Assembly: GCA_001899585.1 (NCBI GenBank)
Contig: MKWE01000014.1
Location: 62,001-126,000, forward strand
Source of the DNA: Rhodospirillales bacterium 70-18
GTDB taxonomy: Bacteria > Pseudomonadota > Alphaproteobacteria > Acetobacterales > Acetobacteraceae
Length of the DNA stretch: 64,000 bases
Direction: 5' to 3'
The translations under genes were made by a program, and so were the position numbers. Below the pieces are notes generated by a model. The model was not told the origin of the DNA, ran no database searches, and saw nothing but the letters and a program-made list of their open reading frames with translations. Every line of letters starts with the position of its first letter. Positions within the stretch are counted from its first letter, which is position 1. Shown piece after piece: positions 1 through 8,468 of this stretch.

Positions 1-1
1 C

Positions 2-415
2 GCCGCCAACGTCGCCTGGGCCGCCGAGCAGGCCCTCGCCGCCGGCGTGAAGCTGGCGCTGGAGCCGATCAACCACCGCGACATGCCCGGCTACCACCTC
101 AACACCATGCAGCAGGGCGCCGACGTCATCGCCGCCATCGGCGCCGACCGCGTCGGCCTGCAATTCGACCTTTACCACTGCCAGACCACCGAGGGCGACA
201 TCACCAAGCGCATGGAAAAGCTCATGCCGGTGATCGCGCACATGCAGCTCGCCGACGTGCCCGACCGGCACGAGCCCGGCACCGGCGAGATCGGCTGGGA
301 CTACGTGCTGCGCCGGATCGACGCGCTGGGCTACCAGGGCTGGATCGGTTGCGAATACCGCCCCGCCGGCGACACCGTGGCCGGGCTGGCATGGCGCACC
401 CGCTTCGGCGTCTGA
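2..415 (+). CDS. hyi: hydroxypyruvate isomerase, C-terminal part (gene enters from left edge)
   Basis: The frame is open from base 2, so the 5' part lies outside the window; about 137 C-terminal residues are present. They carry the conserved blocks of the Hyi family of xylose-isomerase-like TIM barrels: EPINHRDMPGY, FDLYHCQ, HMQLADVPDRHEPGTGEI and GWIGCEYRPAG. The Glu, His and Asp residues in these blocks are the expected metal and catalytic ligands. The enzyme interconverts hydroxypyruvate and tartronate semialdehyde. The next gene, 26 bases downstream, encodes a tartronate-semialdehyde reductase-type enzyme, so the pair forms a glyoxylate/glycerate route and is probably one operon. Confidence 0.9.
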   Translation, partial: AANVAWAAEQALAAGVKLALEPINHRDMPGYHLNTMQQGADVIAAIGADRVGLQFDLYHCQTTEGDITKRMEKLMPVIAHMQLADVPDRHEPGTGEIGWDYVLRRIDALGYQGWIGCEYRPAGDTVAGLAWRTRFGV

Positions 416-441
416 CGCATTCAGTTTAAAGGAGACTCACC

Positions 442-1320
442 ATGAAAATCGGATTCATCGGCCTCGGCATCATGGGCACCCCCATGGCCATGAACCTGCG
501 CGCCGCCGGCCACGAGATCATCGTCCCCGACCGCCGCAGCCTGACCCAGGAGATGCGCGCCGCCGCCCAGGTGGTGGCCGACCCCGCCGCGGTGGCCGAG
601 GCCGCCGAGACCATCATCCTGATGGTGCCCGACACCCCCGACGTGGAGGCCGTGCTGTTCGGCGCCCACGGCGTCGCCGAGGGCCTGTCCGCCGGCAAGC
701 TTGTCATCGACATGTCCTCGATCAGCCCGATCGCCACCAAGGACTACGCCGCCCGCGTCAACGCCATGGGCTGCGACTATCTCGACGCCCCGGTCTCCGG
801 CGGCGAGGTCGGCGCCAGGCAGGCCACGCTCACCATCATGGTCGGCGGGCCGGACGCCGCCTTCGCCCGCGCCCAGCCGCTGTTCCAGCTCCTGGGCAAG
901 AACATCACCCATGTCGGCGCGGAAAACGGCGCCGGCCAGACCTGCAAGGTCTGCAACCAGATCATCGTGGCGCTGAACATCCAGGCGGTGGCCGAGGCGC
1001 TCACCTTCGCCCGCAAGGCCGGCGCCGACCCGGCGAAGGTCCGCCAGGCCCTGATGGGCGGCTTCGCCTCCTCGCGCATCCTGGAGGTGCATGCCGAGCG
1101 CATGATCAACCGCACCTTCGCCCCCGGCTTCCGCATCCGCCTGCACCAGAAAGACCTCAACCTCGCCCTCACCGCGGCGCGCGCGATGGACATGGCGCTG
1201 CCCAACACCGCCATCGCCCAGCAGATGTTCTCGGTGGTGGCGGCGCGCGAAGGCGGCGCGGAACAGGATCATTCCGCCCTCGTCCAGGCGATCGAGACGA
1301 TGGCGGCGGTGAATCCCTAA
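442..1320 (+). CDS. garR: 2-hydroxy-3-oxopropionate (tartronate semialdehyde) reductase
   Basis: 292 residues, normal length for the beta-hydroxyacid dehydrogenase family. The N-terminus has the Rossmann signature GLGIMG near residues 7-12, then DAPVSGGEVGA near 115-125 and the catalytic lysine K169 in GQTCKVCNQI. It should reduce tartronate semialdehyde to glycerate with NAD(P)H. An AAGGAG ribosome-binding site precedes the ATG at the right distance. Placement directly behind hyi supports garR/glxR over other members of this family (3-hydroxyisobutyrate dehydrogenase), although sequence alone cannot fix the substrate. Confidence 0.88.
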   Translation: MKIGFIGLGIMGTPMAMNLRAAGHEIIVPDRRSLTQEMRAAAQVVADPAAVAEAAETIILMVPDTPDVEAVLFGAHGVAEGLSAGKLVIDMSSISPIATKDYAARVNAMGCDYLDAPVSGGEVGARQATLTIMVGGPDAAFARAQPLFQLLGKNITHVGAENGAGQTCKVCNQIIVALNIQAVAEALTFARKAGADPAKVRQALMGGFASSRILEVHAERMINRTFAPGFRIRLHQKDLNLALTAARAMDMALPNTAIAQQMFSVVAAREGGAEQDHSALVQAIETMAAVNP

Positions 1321-1405
1321 CACGCGACAATTCCCGCCCATGTGACGTCGCTTCCTTATTGAATTCACGGCTTCGTGAGGATATGCCTGTCCGGCGCCTC
1401 GATTC

Positions 1406-1439
1406 TGAGACACCGGACGGCAAACCGTCCCGTGTCTCA
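1406..1439. promoter_or_regulatory. 15-bp inverted repeat upstream of the XRE regulator
   Basis: Arms 1406-1420 and 1425-1439 pair at 14 of 15 positions around the loop CAAA. The element ends about 31 bases before the start of the regulator gene at 1471. There is no T-run after it, so a simple terminator is unlikely; an autoregulatory operator or an attenuating hairpin in the leader fits better. This is inference from position and symmetry. Confidence 0.5.
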
Positions 1440-1470
1440 CTTCTGCCGAGGCCACGGGGGTAGGACAGGC

Positions 1471-2349
1471 ATGCGCTTCACCGAAATCGGCCAGCAATTG
1501 CGGGCCTACCGCCTCGAATCCGGCCTGCGTGCCGAGGAGATCGCCGCCCGCCTCGGCGTCTCCCGCGCGGCGCTCTACCGCTACGAAAAAGGCGAGGTAA
1601 TCAAGCTCGACACCATCAACCGCCTCGCCGAACTGCTGAAAATCTCCCCGCTTTCGCTGCTCGGCATCGGCGTGGAATATTACAGCCGCCCGGTCGGCTA
1701 CCAGGAACGCATCCGCCAGATCGAGGAAACCGCCGACCAGATCCTCCAGGTGGACGGCCCGCTCTGCTACCTCACCACCTCGGACGCCTACGACCGCGCC
1801 CTCGCCACGGCCTTCGAGGAGGCCGCCAGCCAGGCCGCCGAACCCACCGTCGCCCGCGCCACCGCCGAGCAGGTGCTGGGCATCCTGGCCGCCCGCAAGC
1901 GCATGTTCGGCATCCGCAAGCCCGGCATCATCGCCATCGTCTCGCTGCACCGCCTGCACGCCTTCCTCGCTGGCGGCATCGCCGCCGGCATGGCCCTGTC
2001 CGAGCGCACCATCCGCCTGTGCCGCGAGGTCGCCGCCGCCGAGGTGGCGCATATCGCCGCCCTGATGGAGGCCGAGCCGATGGGCCTGCAATTCGGCCTG
2101 CTTCTGGCCACCGAGCCGACCGCCCGCTTCAAGATCCTGCGCGCCCGCGACCGCGCCAGCCTGGCCGCCAATCCCTTCCCCACCGACACCCCGCCCGGCG
2201 CCGCCCCCGGCGTCGCCATGATCACCGCCGCCGACGAGGCCATCGCCGTTCACCAGCGCGCCGCCGAAACCTTGTGGCGCGAGGCCATCAAGGGCCCCGC
2301 CGCCGCCGCCCGCGTCCGCCAGGCCCTCGCCGCCGCCCAACCCGCCTGA
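1471..2349 (+). CDS. XRE-family transcriptional regulator
   Basis: 292 residues from the ATG at 1471, which has a purine-rich GGGGGTAGG stretch upstream; an in-frame start at 1375 would add 32 unconvincing residues and run through the hairpin. Residues about 5-60 form a Cro/CI-type helix-turn-helix (GQQLRAYRLESGL, AEEIAARLGVSRAALYRYEKG, then TINRLAELL). The remaining 230 residues are alpha-helical with no domain that I recognise; regulators of this layout usually sense a ligand or dimerise through that part. The target is unknown; the inverted repeat just upstream suggests autoregulation. Confidence 0.8.
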   Translation: MRFTEIGQQLRAYRLESGLRAEEIAARLGVSRAALYRYEKGEVIKLDTINRLAELLKISPLSLLGIGVEYYSRPVGYQERIRQIEETADQILQVDGPLCYLTTSDAYDRALATAFEEAASQAAEPTVARATAEQVLGILAARKRMFGIRKPGIIAIVSLHRLHAFLAGGIAAGMALSERTIRLCREVAAAEVAHIAALMEAEPMGLQFGLLLATEPTARFKILRARDRASLAANPFPTDTPPGAAPGVAMITAADEAIAVHQRAAETLWREAIKGPAAAARVRQALAAAQPA

Positions 2350-2422
2350 CCGCGTTCGTCCCCCGGGGTGGGCATCCGCCCGCCGCTGCCCTAGGCTGCC
2401 CGCACGCAGCAGAGGACCGCGC

Positions 2423-3136
2423 ATGACCGAACGCCTGTTTCTCGACGCCCCCCGGCAGGACCGCGCCACCGCCACCGTGCAGAGCGCCGACCCGACCGGC
2501 ATCGTGCTCGACCGCACCGTCTTCTACGCCCGCTCCGGCGGCCAGCCTGGCGATGTCGGCGCCCTGCGCTGGCAAGGCGGCGAATGCGCCATCGCCGACA
2601 CGCTGAAGGGCGAGGGCGAGGCCATCCTCCACGTCCCCGCCGAGGGCGCCGCCCTCCCCCCCGTCGGCGCCACCGTCGAGGCGGTGCTGGACTGGCCCGC
2701 CCGCCAGCGCCTCATGCGCATGCACTCCGCCCTGCACCTGCTCTGCGCCGTCCTCCCGGGTGCCGCCGTCACCGGCGGCCAGATCGGCGCCGACCGCTCG
2801 CGGCTGGACTTCAACCTCTCCGAATCGCCCGACAAGCAGGCGATCGAGGACAGCCTCAACGCCCTCATCGCGGCCGACCACCCCATCACCACCGAATGGG
2901 TGGACGAATCGGTGCTCGACACCAACCCCGACCTGGTCCGCACCCTCTCGGTCAAGCCCCCGCGCGGCACCGGCCGCCTGCGCCTGGTGCGCATCGGCGC
3001 CGGCCCCACCCCGGTGGACCTGCAGCCCTGCGGTGGCACCCACGTCGCCCGCACTGGCGAGATCGGCCGCATGGCCGTCGCCAAGATCGAGAACAAGGGC
3101 AAGATGAACCGCCGCATCGTCCTCGTCCCCGCCTGA
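2423..3136 (+). CDS. alaX: alanyl-tRNA editing protein (AlaX type)
   Basis: 237 residues related to the editing and C-terminal regions of alanyl-tRNA synthetase. A Zn-binding HxxxH is seen in MHSALHLL (residues about 94-101) and the second pair in QPCGGTHVA (near 203-211). Free-standing AlaX proteins hydrolyse Ser-tRNA(Ala), and sometimes Gly-tRNA(Ala), in trans. The N-terminal beta-barrel (RTVFYARSGGQPGD) corresponds to AlaRS residues before the editing core. The stop is 11 bases before the next gene, so it may be cotranscribed with the sulfurtransferase. Confidence 0.88.
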   Translation: MTERLFLDAPRQDRATATVQSADPTGIVLDRTVFYARSGGQPGDVGALRWQGGECAIADTLKGEGEAILHVPAEGAALPPVGATVEAVLDWPARQRLMRMHSALHLLCAVLPGAAVTGGQIGADRSRLDFNLSESPDKQAIEDSLNALIAADHPITTEWVDESVLDTNPDLVRTLSVKPPRGTGRLRLVRIGAGPTPVDLQPCGGTHVARTGEIGRMAVAKIENKGKMNRRIVLVPA

Positions 3137-3147
3137 AGGAGCGCGCC

Positions 3148-3990
3148 ATGCCCCCCTCCCCGCTCGTCTCCACCGCCTGGCTCGCCGACCACCTGGGCGA
3201 CCCCGGCATCGTCGTGTTCGACACCACCAAATACCTGCCCAACGAACCGAAGGACGGCCTCGGCGAATTCCGCGCCGCCCACATCCCCGGCGCCCGCTTC
3301 TTCGACATCGACGACGTCGCCGACCCCGAGACCGACCTGCCGCATATGGTCCCCACCCCCGGCCGCTTCGCCGCGAAAATGGCCGCCCTCGGCGTCTCCA
3401 ACGCCAGTTTCTGCGTGTTCTACGACCAGAAGGGCCTGTCCTCGGCCGCCCGCGGCTGGTGGATGATGGGCCTGTTCGGCCACGACGCCGCCGCCATCCT
3501 GGACGGCGGCCTGCCGAAATGGCGCGCCGAGGGCCGCCCCACCGCCGAAGGCGACCCCGCCCCCGCCACGCCCGCCACCTTCCGCCCGGACTGGCGCCCC
3601 ACCCGCGTGCGCGGCGTCGGCGACATCCTCGCCAACCTCGCCACCGGCGCCGAACTGGTGCTGGACGCCCGCGCCGCCGCCCGCTTCCGCGCCCAGGCCC
3701 CCGAGCCGCGCGCCGGCATGCGCGCCGGCCATATCCCCGGCAGCGCCAACCTGCCCTATACCGAACTGCTCGCCCCCGACCAGACCCTGCTGCCGCCCGA
3801 CCAGCTCCGCGCCCGCCTCGCCGCCGCCGGCGTGGACGGCAGCCGCCCGGTCGTCACCTCCTGCGGCACCGGCGTCACCGCCACCATCCTCACCCTCGCC
3901 ATGACCCTCGCCGGCCTGCCCGCCGGCGCGGTCTACGACGGCTCGTGGACCGAATGGGGCGGCCGCCCCGACACCCCTGTGGAGACCTGA
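3148..3990 (+). CDS. sseA: 3-mercaptopyruvate/thiosulfate sulfurtransferase (tandem rhodanese)
   Basis: 280 residues, two rhodanese domains (about 5-135 and 155-278). The first, inactive domain carries the family block NEPKDGLGEFRAAHIPGARFFDID; the second has the active-site loop VTSCGTGVTA with catalytic Cys239. The CG(S/T)GVTA loop is typical of SseA-type 3-mercaptopyruvate sulfurtransferases. An AAGGAG site precedes the ATG at 3148. The neighbour 5 bases downstream is cystathionine beta-lyase, so the pair concerns sulfur amino acid metabolism. Confidence 0.9.
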   Translation: MPPSPLVSTAWLADHLGDPGIVVFDTTKYLPNEPKDGLGEFRAAHIPGARFFDIDDVADPETDLPHMVPTPGRFAAKMAALGVSNASFCVFYDQKGLSSAARGWWMMGLFGHDAAAILDGGLPKWRAEGRPTAEGDPAPATPATFRPDWRPTRVRGVGDILANLATGAELVLDARAAARFRAQAPEPRAGMRAGHIPGSANLPYTELLAPDQTLLPPDQLRARLAAAGVDGSRPVVTSCGTGVTATILTLAMTLAGLPAGAVYDGSWTEWGGRPDTPVET

Positions 3991-3995
3991 TTCCA

Positions 3996-5207
3996 ATGGC
4001 CGACGACACTTCGCAACCCCACGCCAAGATGGGCTTCTACACCCGCCTGTCCCACGCCGGACGCGCCGGCACCAACGTGCGCGGCTTCGTCAACCCTGCG
4101 GTCCACCGCGGCTCCACCATGCTCTATGCCAAAATGGCCGACCGCGTCGCCGCGGCCAGCGAGCGCCTGGAACAGAAGCCCCATTACGGCACCGGCGGCG
4201 GCCCCACCCACTGGCCGCTGGAAAACGTCATCGCCGAGATCGAGGGCGGCACGCGCTGCCAGATCGTCTCCACCGGGCTGGCCGCCGTCACCGTCCCCCT
4301 CCAGGCCTACCTGAAGGCCGGCGACCACGTGCTGATGCCCGACAGCGTCTACGGCCCCGCCCGCAATTTCTGCGACAACTTCCTCTCCCGCTTCGGCGTG
4401 CAGACCACCTACTACAACCCCTGCATCACCGCCGCCGAGATCGAGCCGCTGTTCCAGCCCAACACCACCGTGCTCTACACCGAGAGCCCCGGCAGCCACA
4501 CCTTCGAGGTCCAGGACATCCCCGCCCTCGCCGCCGTCGCCCACGCCAAGGGGGCGAAGGTGCTGATGGACAACACCTGGGGCATCCATTTCTTCCAGCC
4601 CTTCCGGCACGGCGTCGATGTCTCCATCCAGGCGCTGACCAAATACGTGGTCGGCCACTCGGATGTCCTGCTCGGCAGCATCACCGTGAACTCGAATGAG
4701 GACTGGGCGCGCGTGCGCGGCACCGCCAGCGTGCTCGGCCAATACGCCAGCCCCGACGATTGCTGGCTGGCGCTGCGCGGCGTCCGCACCATGGCCGTCC
4801 GCCTCGACCGCCAGATGGCCTCCGCCCTGGAAGTCGCCCGCTGGCTCGCCGCCCGGCACGAAATCGCCCAGGTGCTCCACCCGGCCCTACCCGGCGCCCC
4901 CGGCCACGCCATCTGGAAACGCGACTTCACCGGCGCCTGCTCGCTGTTCGGCATCGTCTTCAAACCCGGCATCACCCAGCCGCAGGTCCACGCCATGGCC
5001 GACGCCCTGCAACTCTTCGGCAAGGGCGCCTCCTGGGGCGGCTACGAAAGCCTGGCTTTGCCCACCAGCGGCTTCATCACCCGAACCGCCAACAGCGGCG
5101 ACTTCGGCGGCCAGATGATGCGCCTGCATATCGGCCTGGAAGACCCGACCGACCTGATCGCCGACCTCGCGCAGGGGTTGGACGTTCTGCGGGCCACGAA
5201 GCCGTAA
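3996..5207 (+). CDS. metC: cystathionine beta-lyase
   Basis: 403 residues of the Cys/Met-metabolism PLP-dependent family. The PLP lysine is K216 in the motif QALTKYVVGHSDVLLG; the N-terminal region has the paired YGTGGGPTHWPLE substrate/PLP-phosphate segment. The MetC group is suggested by TKYVVGHSD and the C-terminal WGGYESLALP block. It would cleave cystathionine to homocysteine, pyruvate and ammonia. The start at 3996 follows the sulfurtransferase stop by 5 bases, so translation is probably coupled. Confidence 0.9.
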   Translation: MADDTSQPHAKMGFYTRLSHAGRAGTNVRGFVNPAVHRGSTMLYAKMADRVAAASERLEQKPHYGTGGGPTHWPLENVIAEIEGGTRCQIVSTGLAAVTVPLQAYLKAGDHVLMPDSVYGPARNFCDNFLSRFGVQTTYYNPCITAAEIEPLFQPNTTVLYTESPGSHTFEVQDIPALAAVAHAKGAKVLMDNTWGIHFFQPFRHGVDVSIQALTKYVVGHSDVLLGSITVNSNEDWARVRGTASVLGQYASPDDCWLALRGVRTMAVRLDRQMASALEVARWLAARHEIAQVLHPALPGAPGHAIWKRDFTGACSLFGIVFKPGITQPQVHAMADALQLFGKGASWGGYESLALPTSGFITRTANSGDFGGQMMRLHIGLEDPTDLIADLAQGLDVLRATKP

Positions 5208-5222
5208 GAAAGAAAGGCGAGT

Positions 5223-5239
5223 GCGGGGCGCTGCCCCGC
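5223..5239. terminator. GC-rich hairpin between convergent genes
   Basis: GCGGGGC/GCCCCGC pair perfectly around a 3-base loop, in the 62-base gap between the stops of metC (+) and the DUF1989 gene (-). No T-run follows on either strand, so it is a weak or bidirectional stop at best. Confidence 0.4.
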
Positions 5240-5269
5240 CTCGCCGCCCACCCTCGCGCGCCCGCCGCC

Positions 5270-6118
5270 CTACCCCACCCCATGCGTGCGCGAATACCCG
5301 CTCGCCGGCGCCGGCCGCCACCCCGGCAGGCTGCCGGCGGCCGGCTGGAACACCTCCACCTTCAATGGGAAGCACGCCGCCGCGTCGCTTGAATGCGTCG
5401 TCCCGCAATCCCCGCCCGGGCAGGCCGACAGCGCCCCCAGCAGGTCGATTTCCGCGAAGAACTCGATGAAGTCGCCAGGCCGCACCGGGCTGGCCTTCAT
5501 GAAATACTGGTGGGTGTCGCGGGTGAAGCCGGTGCACATGAACACGTTCAGCACGTCGTGCACCAGCAGTTCGGCCTCGCGCACCGGCATCCCCCGCGCC
5601 GCCGCCAGCGCGCGCGAAAGGTTGGAGTGGCAGCAATGATGGTATTCGCCGCCGGACAGCAGCCGGTGCGTATAGGGGTCGCAGCGGGTGCCGATCACGT
5701 CGTGCACCCCCGCGCCGTCGGCGTCCCAGCCGTACCACCCCAGCGTGTCCCAGGTGATCGTGGCCATCGGCCGCAACTGCGGCAGCGTGCTCCACAGCCG
5801 GTCGCCCTTGCCCAGATGGGTCGCGTGCAGCGCACGGGTCTTGCCGCTGAAGAACCGCTCCGTCAGGTCGGCGGCGTTCCATAGATTGAGGTCGCCCACC
5901 TGCGCCCCCTCGATGCTGGTGATGCGGAAAAAGCACCCCGCCGGCACCGAAAACGCCCGCGCATCGCGCGGCGGCACGATCACCTCGGAAACCTTGGCGA
6001 GCGCGTCCCGCGCCGCCTCCAGCATCGCCATGTCGGCCCCCGGCAGGCTCCCCACTGGATAGACCACCACCGGCGGCCGGCCACGCCGCCCGGCGGCGTC
6101 AGGCGGCTCTGGCATCAT
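5270..6118 (-). CDS. DUF1989 / urea carboxylase-associated family protein
   Basis: 282 residues. The family blocks are clear: SVPAGCFFRI and DLNLWNAADLTERF near the N-terminus, DVIGTRCDPYTHRLLSGGEYHHCCHSN in the middle and SACPGGDCGTTHSSD near the end. The His and Cys residues suggest a metal site. Members often sit beside urea carboxylase genes as UCA1/UCA2; no urea carboxylase is seen here. Its start overlaps the end of the upstream Zur-like gene by 4 bases (6115-6118), so the two are cotranscribed and translationally coupled, which may place this protein in the metal response. Confidence 0.8.
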   Translation of the reverse strand: MMPEPPDAAGRRGRPPVVVYPVGSLPGADMAMLEAARDALAKVSEVIVPPRDARAFSVPAGCFFRITSIEGAQVGDLNLWNAADLTERFFSGKTRALHATHLGKGDRLWSTLPQLRPMATITWDTLGWYGWDADGAGVHDVIGTRCDPYTHRLLSGGEYHHCCHSNLSRALAAARGMPVREAELLVHDVLNVFMCTGFTRDTHQYFMKASPVRPGDFIEFFAEIDLLGALSACPGGDCGTTHSSDAAACFPLKVEVFQPAAGSLPGWRPAPASGYSRTHGVG

Positions 6119-6651
6119 CGATGCGGCCCGGCGACCCGGCCCCCGCTGTTCGGGATTTGGGCGGGCTCCGGGGCCGCGCCCCGCCTGCCCTCCTTCTGGC
6201 AGGCCCGGCAGACCCCCACCGCCTCGATCGTCGCCTCCGCCACCGCGAACCCCACCCGCGCCGCCGCCGCCGCCAGGGCATGGGCCAGTTCGTGGTCCTC
6301 GATTTCCGTCACCTGGCCGCAGCCGCGGCAGATCAGGAACTGCGCGGCATGCCGGTGCCCATGCTCCTCCACGCAGCCCACGAACGCCGCAAGGCTTTGA
6401 ATACGGTGCACAAGTCCTTGTTCCTGCAAGAAATCGAGCGCCCGGTAGACGGTCGGCGGCGCCGCCGTGCCGCGGCGGGCGCGCAGCCGGTCCAGCAGGT
6501 CGTAGGCCCCGGTGGGGCCGGGCGCATCGAGGATCAGCCCCAGCACCTCGCGCCGCAACTCGGTCAGCTTGGCGCCGCGCGCGTCGCAGGTGGCCTCGGC
6601 CTGCGCCAGCAGGGTTGCGGTGTGTGCGGAGAACGCTTCGCTCATCGCCAT
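6115..6651 (-). CDS. zur: Fur-family regulator, Zur-like
   Basis: 178 residues. Winged helix in residues about 20-90 ([32 protein letters not shown]), dimerisation domain after. Two CxxC pairs (CRGCG and CRAC) and several His ([11 protein letters not shown]) match the structural and regulatory Zn sites of Zur. The divergent neighbours hisI and a COG0523 GTPase are a recurrent Zur-controlled set, which favours Zur over Fur or PerR. The extra C-terminal tail after CQKEG is rich in Pro and Arg. Two in-frame ATGs lie at the start, 6651 and 6645. Confidence 0.82.
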   Translation of the reverse strand: MAMSEAFSAHTATLLAQAEATCDARGAKLTELRREVLGLILDAPGPTGAYDLLDRLRARRGTAAPPTVYRALDFLQEQGLVHRIQSLAAFVGCVEEHGHRHAAQFLICRGCGQVTEIEDHELAHALAAAAARVGFAVAEATIEAVGVCRACQKEGRRGAAPEPAQIPNSGGRVAGPHR

Positions 6652-6687
6652 GCTATTCTGTGCCCGGTCATCTTCTCAGGATAGCAT
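6650..6687. promoter_or_regulatory. inverted repeat in the zur-hisI divergent region, candidate Zur operator
   Basis: ATGCTATTCTG (6650-6660) and CAGGATAGCAT (6677-6687) are inverted copies matching at 10 of 11 positions, 16 bases apart. They sit exactly at the two divergent translation starts, which leaves only 37 bases between the genes. Symmetry and position suggest a shared operator for both directions. The classical Zur box is a single AT-rich palindrome without this spacer, so the identity of the binding protein is inference. Confidence 0.5.
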
Positions 6688-6688
6688 C

Positions 6689-7087
6689 ATGGACGCCCGG
6701 CACATACTCGCCGCCATCGCCTTCGACGAGCGCGGCCTCGTCCCCGCCATCGCCCAGCAGCACGACACCGGCGAGGTGCTGATGATGGCCTGGATGAACC
6801 GCGAGGCGGTGGAGGAAACGCTGGCCACCGGCCGCGTCTGCTATTTCTCCCGCAGCCGCAACAAGTTGTGGCGCAAGGGTGAGACATCGGGTCAGCAACA
6901 GACCCTGCACGAACTGCGCGTGGACTGCGACGGCGACACCTTGCTGCTGCTGGTGGACCAACAGGGCGTGGCCTGCCACACCGGCCGGCGAGACTGCTTC
7001 TTCCGTGCCGCCCGCGACGGCCAACTGGTTGAAATCGCGGCCCCCCTCATCGACCCCGAGAAACTCTACGGCCACACGCATGGCTGA
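6689..7087 (+). CDS. hisI: phosphoribosyl-AMP cyclohydrolase (HisI)
   Basis: 132 residues, normal length of the stand-alone enzyme of histidine synthesis. The core [32 protein letters not shown] and [11 protein letters not shown] carries the Asp triad for Mg and the three Cys that bind catalytic Zn between subunits. The gene is divergent from zur and overlaps the COG0523 gene by 8 bases. Paralogues of HisI next to COG0523 and Zur are known zinc-starvation genes, so this may be a second copy rather than the main hisI; no other his genes are present in the window. All Zn ligands are kept, so sequence gives no sign of Zn independence. Confidence 0.88.
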   Translation: MDARHILAAIAFDERGLVPAIAQQHDTGEVLMMAWMNREAVEETLATGRVCYFSRSRNKLWRKGETSGQQQTLHELRVDCDGDTLLLLVDQQGVACHTGRRDCFFRAARDGQLVEIAAPLIDPEKLYGHTHG

Positions 7088-8078
7088 TCCCGTCGCCGTC
7101 ACGCTGCTCACCGGTTTCCTCGGCGCCGGCAAGACCACGCTGCTGAATGCCCTGCTGAAGCGCACGGAGATGGCCGGCACGGCGGTGCTGGTCAACGAAT
7201 TCGGCGAGATCGGGCTGGACCACCTGCTGGTGGACGCCATCCGCGACGAATCGCCCGACACCGTGCTCCTCCCCTCCGGCTGCCTGTGCTGCGCCGTGCG
7301 CGGCGATCTGGTGCGGGCGCTGCGCGATCTGGTGCCGCGCGTGCTGGCCGGCGAGGTCCGCCGCGTGGTGGTGGAGACCACCGGCCTGGCCGACCCCGCC
7401 CCGGTGATCCAGTCGCTGATGGGCGACCTGTCGATCGTCCGCCATTTCCGCCTGGACGGCCTGGTGACCGTGGTCGACGCCGTCCACGCGGCCGCCACGC
7501 TGGACGCGCACGAGGCAGCGCGCCGGCAGGTGGCGATGGCCGACCGGATAGTTATGACCAAGACAGATCTCGCACCCGGAACATTGCCGCTTATCGCGAA
7601 AATCCGCCTGCTGAACCCCGCCGCCCCCATCCTGGAAGCCGTGCGCGGGGCGCTCGATCCCGAAAAAATCCTCGATTGCGGCCTTTTTGACCCCTCAGGG
7701 AAGCTTTCCGACGTGCAAAACTGGCTCGATTCGGCGGCTTTCGGGGGCGATTCCACCCGCCACCAGGGCATCGAATCCTTCTGCCTCACCTACGACCAGC
7801 CCCTCCACTGGCAGGGCGTCGGCACCTGCCTGGAAATGCTGATCGGCACCCGCGGCGAAAGCCTGTTGCGGGTGAAGGGCATCCTGAACCTGGTCGGCCA
7901 GGACCGTCCGGTGGCCATCCACGGCGTGCAGCACATGTTCCACGAGCCCGTCCTGCTCCCCGCCTGGCCCGCGGGCGACCCGCGCACCAGCCGCATCGTG
8001 TTCATCACCATCGGCCTGGACCGCGCCACAATCGAACAGGGCCTGGCCGCTTTCGAGGCCGCGGCGGCGAACATATGA
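7080..8078 (+). CDS. COG0523 (CobW/ZigA-type) GTPase, candidate zinc metallochaperone
   Basis: 332 residues. Walker A GFLGAGKT at residues 12-19, the metal motif [11 protein letters not shown] with Cys68/70/71, Walker B region [11 protein letters not shown] and guanine motif TKTD. The C-terminal CobW_C domain covers about 235-325. COG0523 GTPases deliver metals to client enzymes. The setting (8-base overlap with hisI, divergent zur) points to zinc rather than cobalt, with HisI itself as a plausible client. There is no His-rich loop. Confidence 0.87.
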   Translation: MADPVAVTLLTGFLGAGKTTLLNALLKRTEMAGTAVLVNEFGEIGLDHLLVDAIRDESPDTVLLPSGCLCCAVRGDLVRALRDLVPRVLAGEVRRVVVETTGLADPAPVIQSLMGDLSIVRHFRLDGLVTVVDAVHAAATLDAHEAARRQVAMADRIVMTKTDLAPGTLPLIAKIRLLNPAAPILEAVRGALDPEKILDCGLFDPSGKLSDVQNWLDSAAFGGDSTRHQGIESFCLTYDQPLHWQGVGTCLEMLIGTRGESLLRVKGILNLVGQDRPVAIHGVQHMFHEPVLLPAWPAGDPRTSRIVFITIGLDRATIEQGLAAFEAAAANI

Positions 8079-8164
8079 CCCTCAGTTAATTCATATTTTC
8101 GCCACGGGAGGGACGGCACGCTAGGCGCGAAGTGAAGCGATGAGACAGCCGAGGGGGCTCCACC

Positions 8165-8434
8165 ATGTGCGCCGACACCAACGACCTGACCTACGAGGCC
8201 ATGCTGACCGACCCTCTCATCCGCCTGATGATGGCAAGCGACGGCGTGACCGAGGAACAACTGGTCGCCGTGCTGCGCGAAGCCGCCGCCGCCGTGGAGG
8301 CCCGTGCCGAGTTGCTGCCGATGAAGCCGCCGCCGCCCCGCCTCACCCTGGTCCATTCCGCCCCGGCCCAACCCATCGCCTGCACGCCGGCGCCGGCCTC
8401 GGTGGTGCGGAGCCTGCGCTGCACCGGCACCTGA
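8165..8434 (+). CDS. small conserved-looking hypothetical protein
   Basis: 89 residues starting at an ATG preceded by GAGGGGG at normal spacing. The N-terminal half (TYEAMLTDPLIRLMMASDGV, then EEQLVAVLREAA) looks like a short helical domain; the rest is Pro/Ala-rich and probably disordered. It lies in the gap between the COG0523 gene and lpxB on the same strand. I do not recognise a function. Confidence 0.55.
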   Translation: MCADTNDLTYEAMLTDPLIRLMMASDGVTEEQLVAVLREAAAAVEARAELLPMKPPPPRLTLVHSAPAQPIACTPAPASVVRSLRCTGT

Positions 8435-8468
8435 TTGCGCCAGCGGCAGGCGCCGCCTATCAGGGGGG

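Noticed and set aside
421-2517. Long open frame on the minus strand antisense to garR and the XRE gene
   Set aside because: Gly/Ala/Arg-rich composition from GC-rich codons in reverse; no family motifs; opposite genes have clear motifs. The same holds for the many other long antisense frames in the host part.
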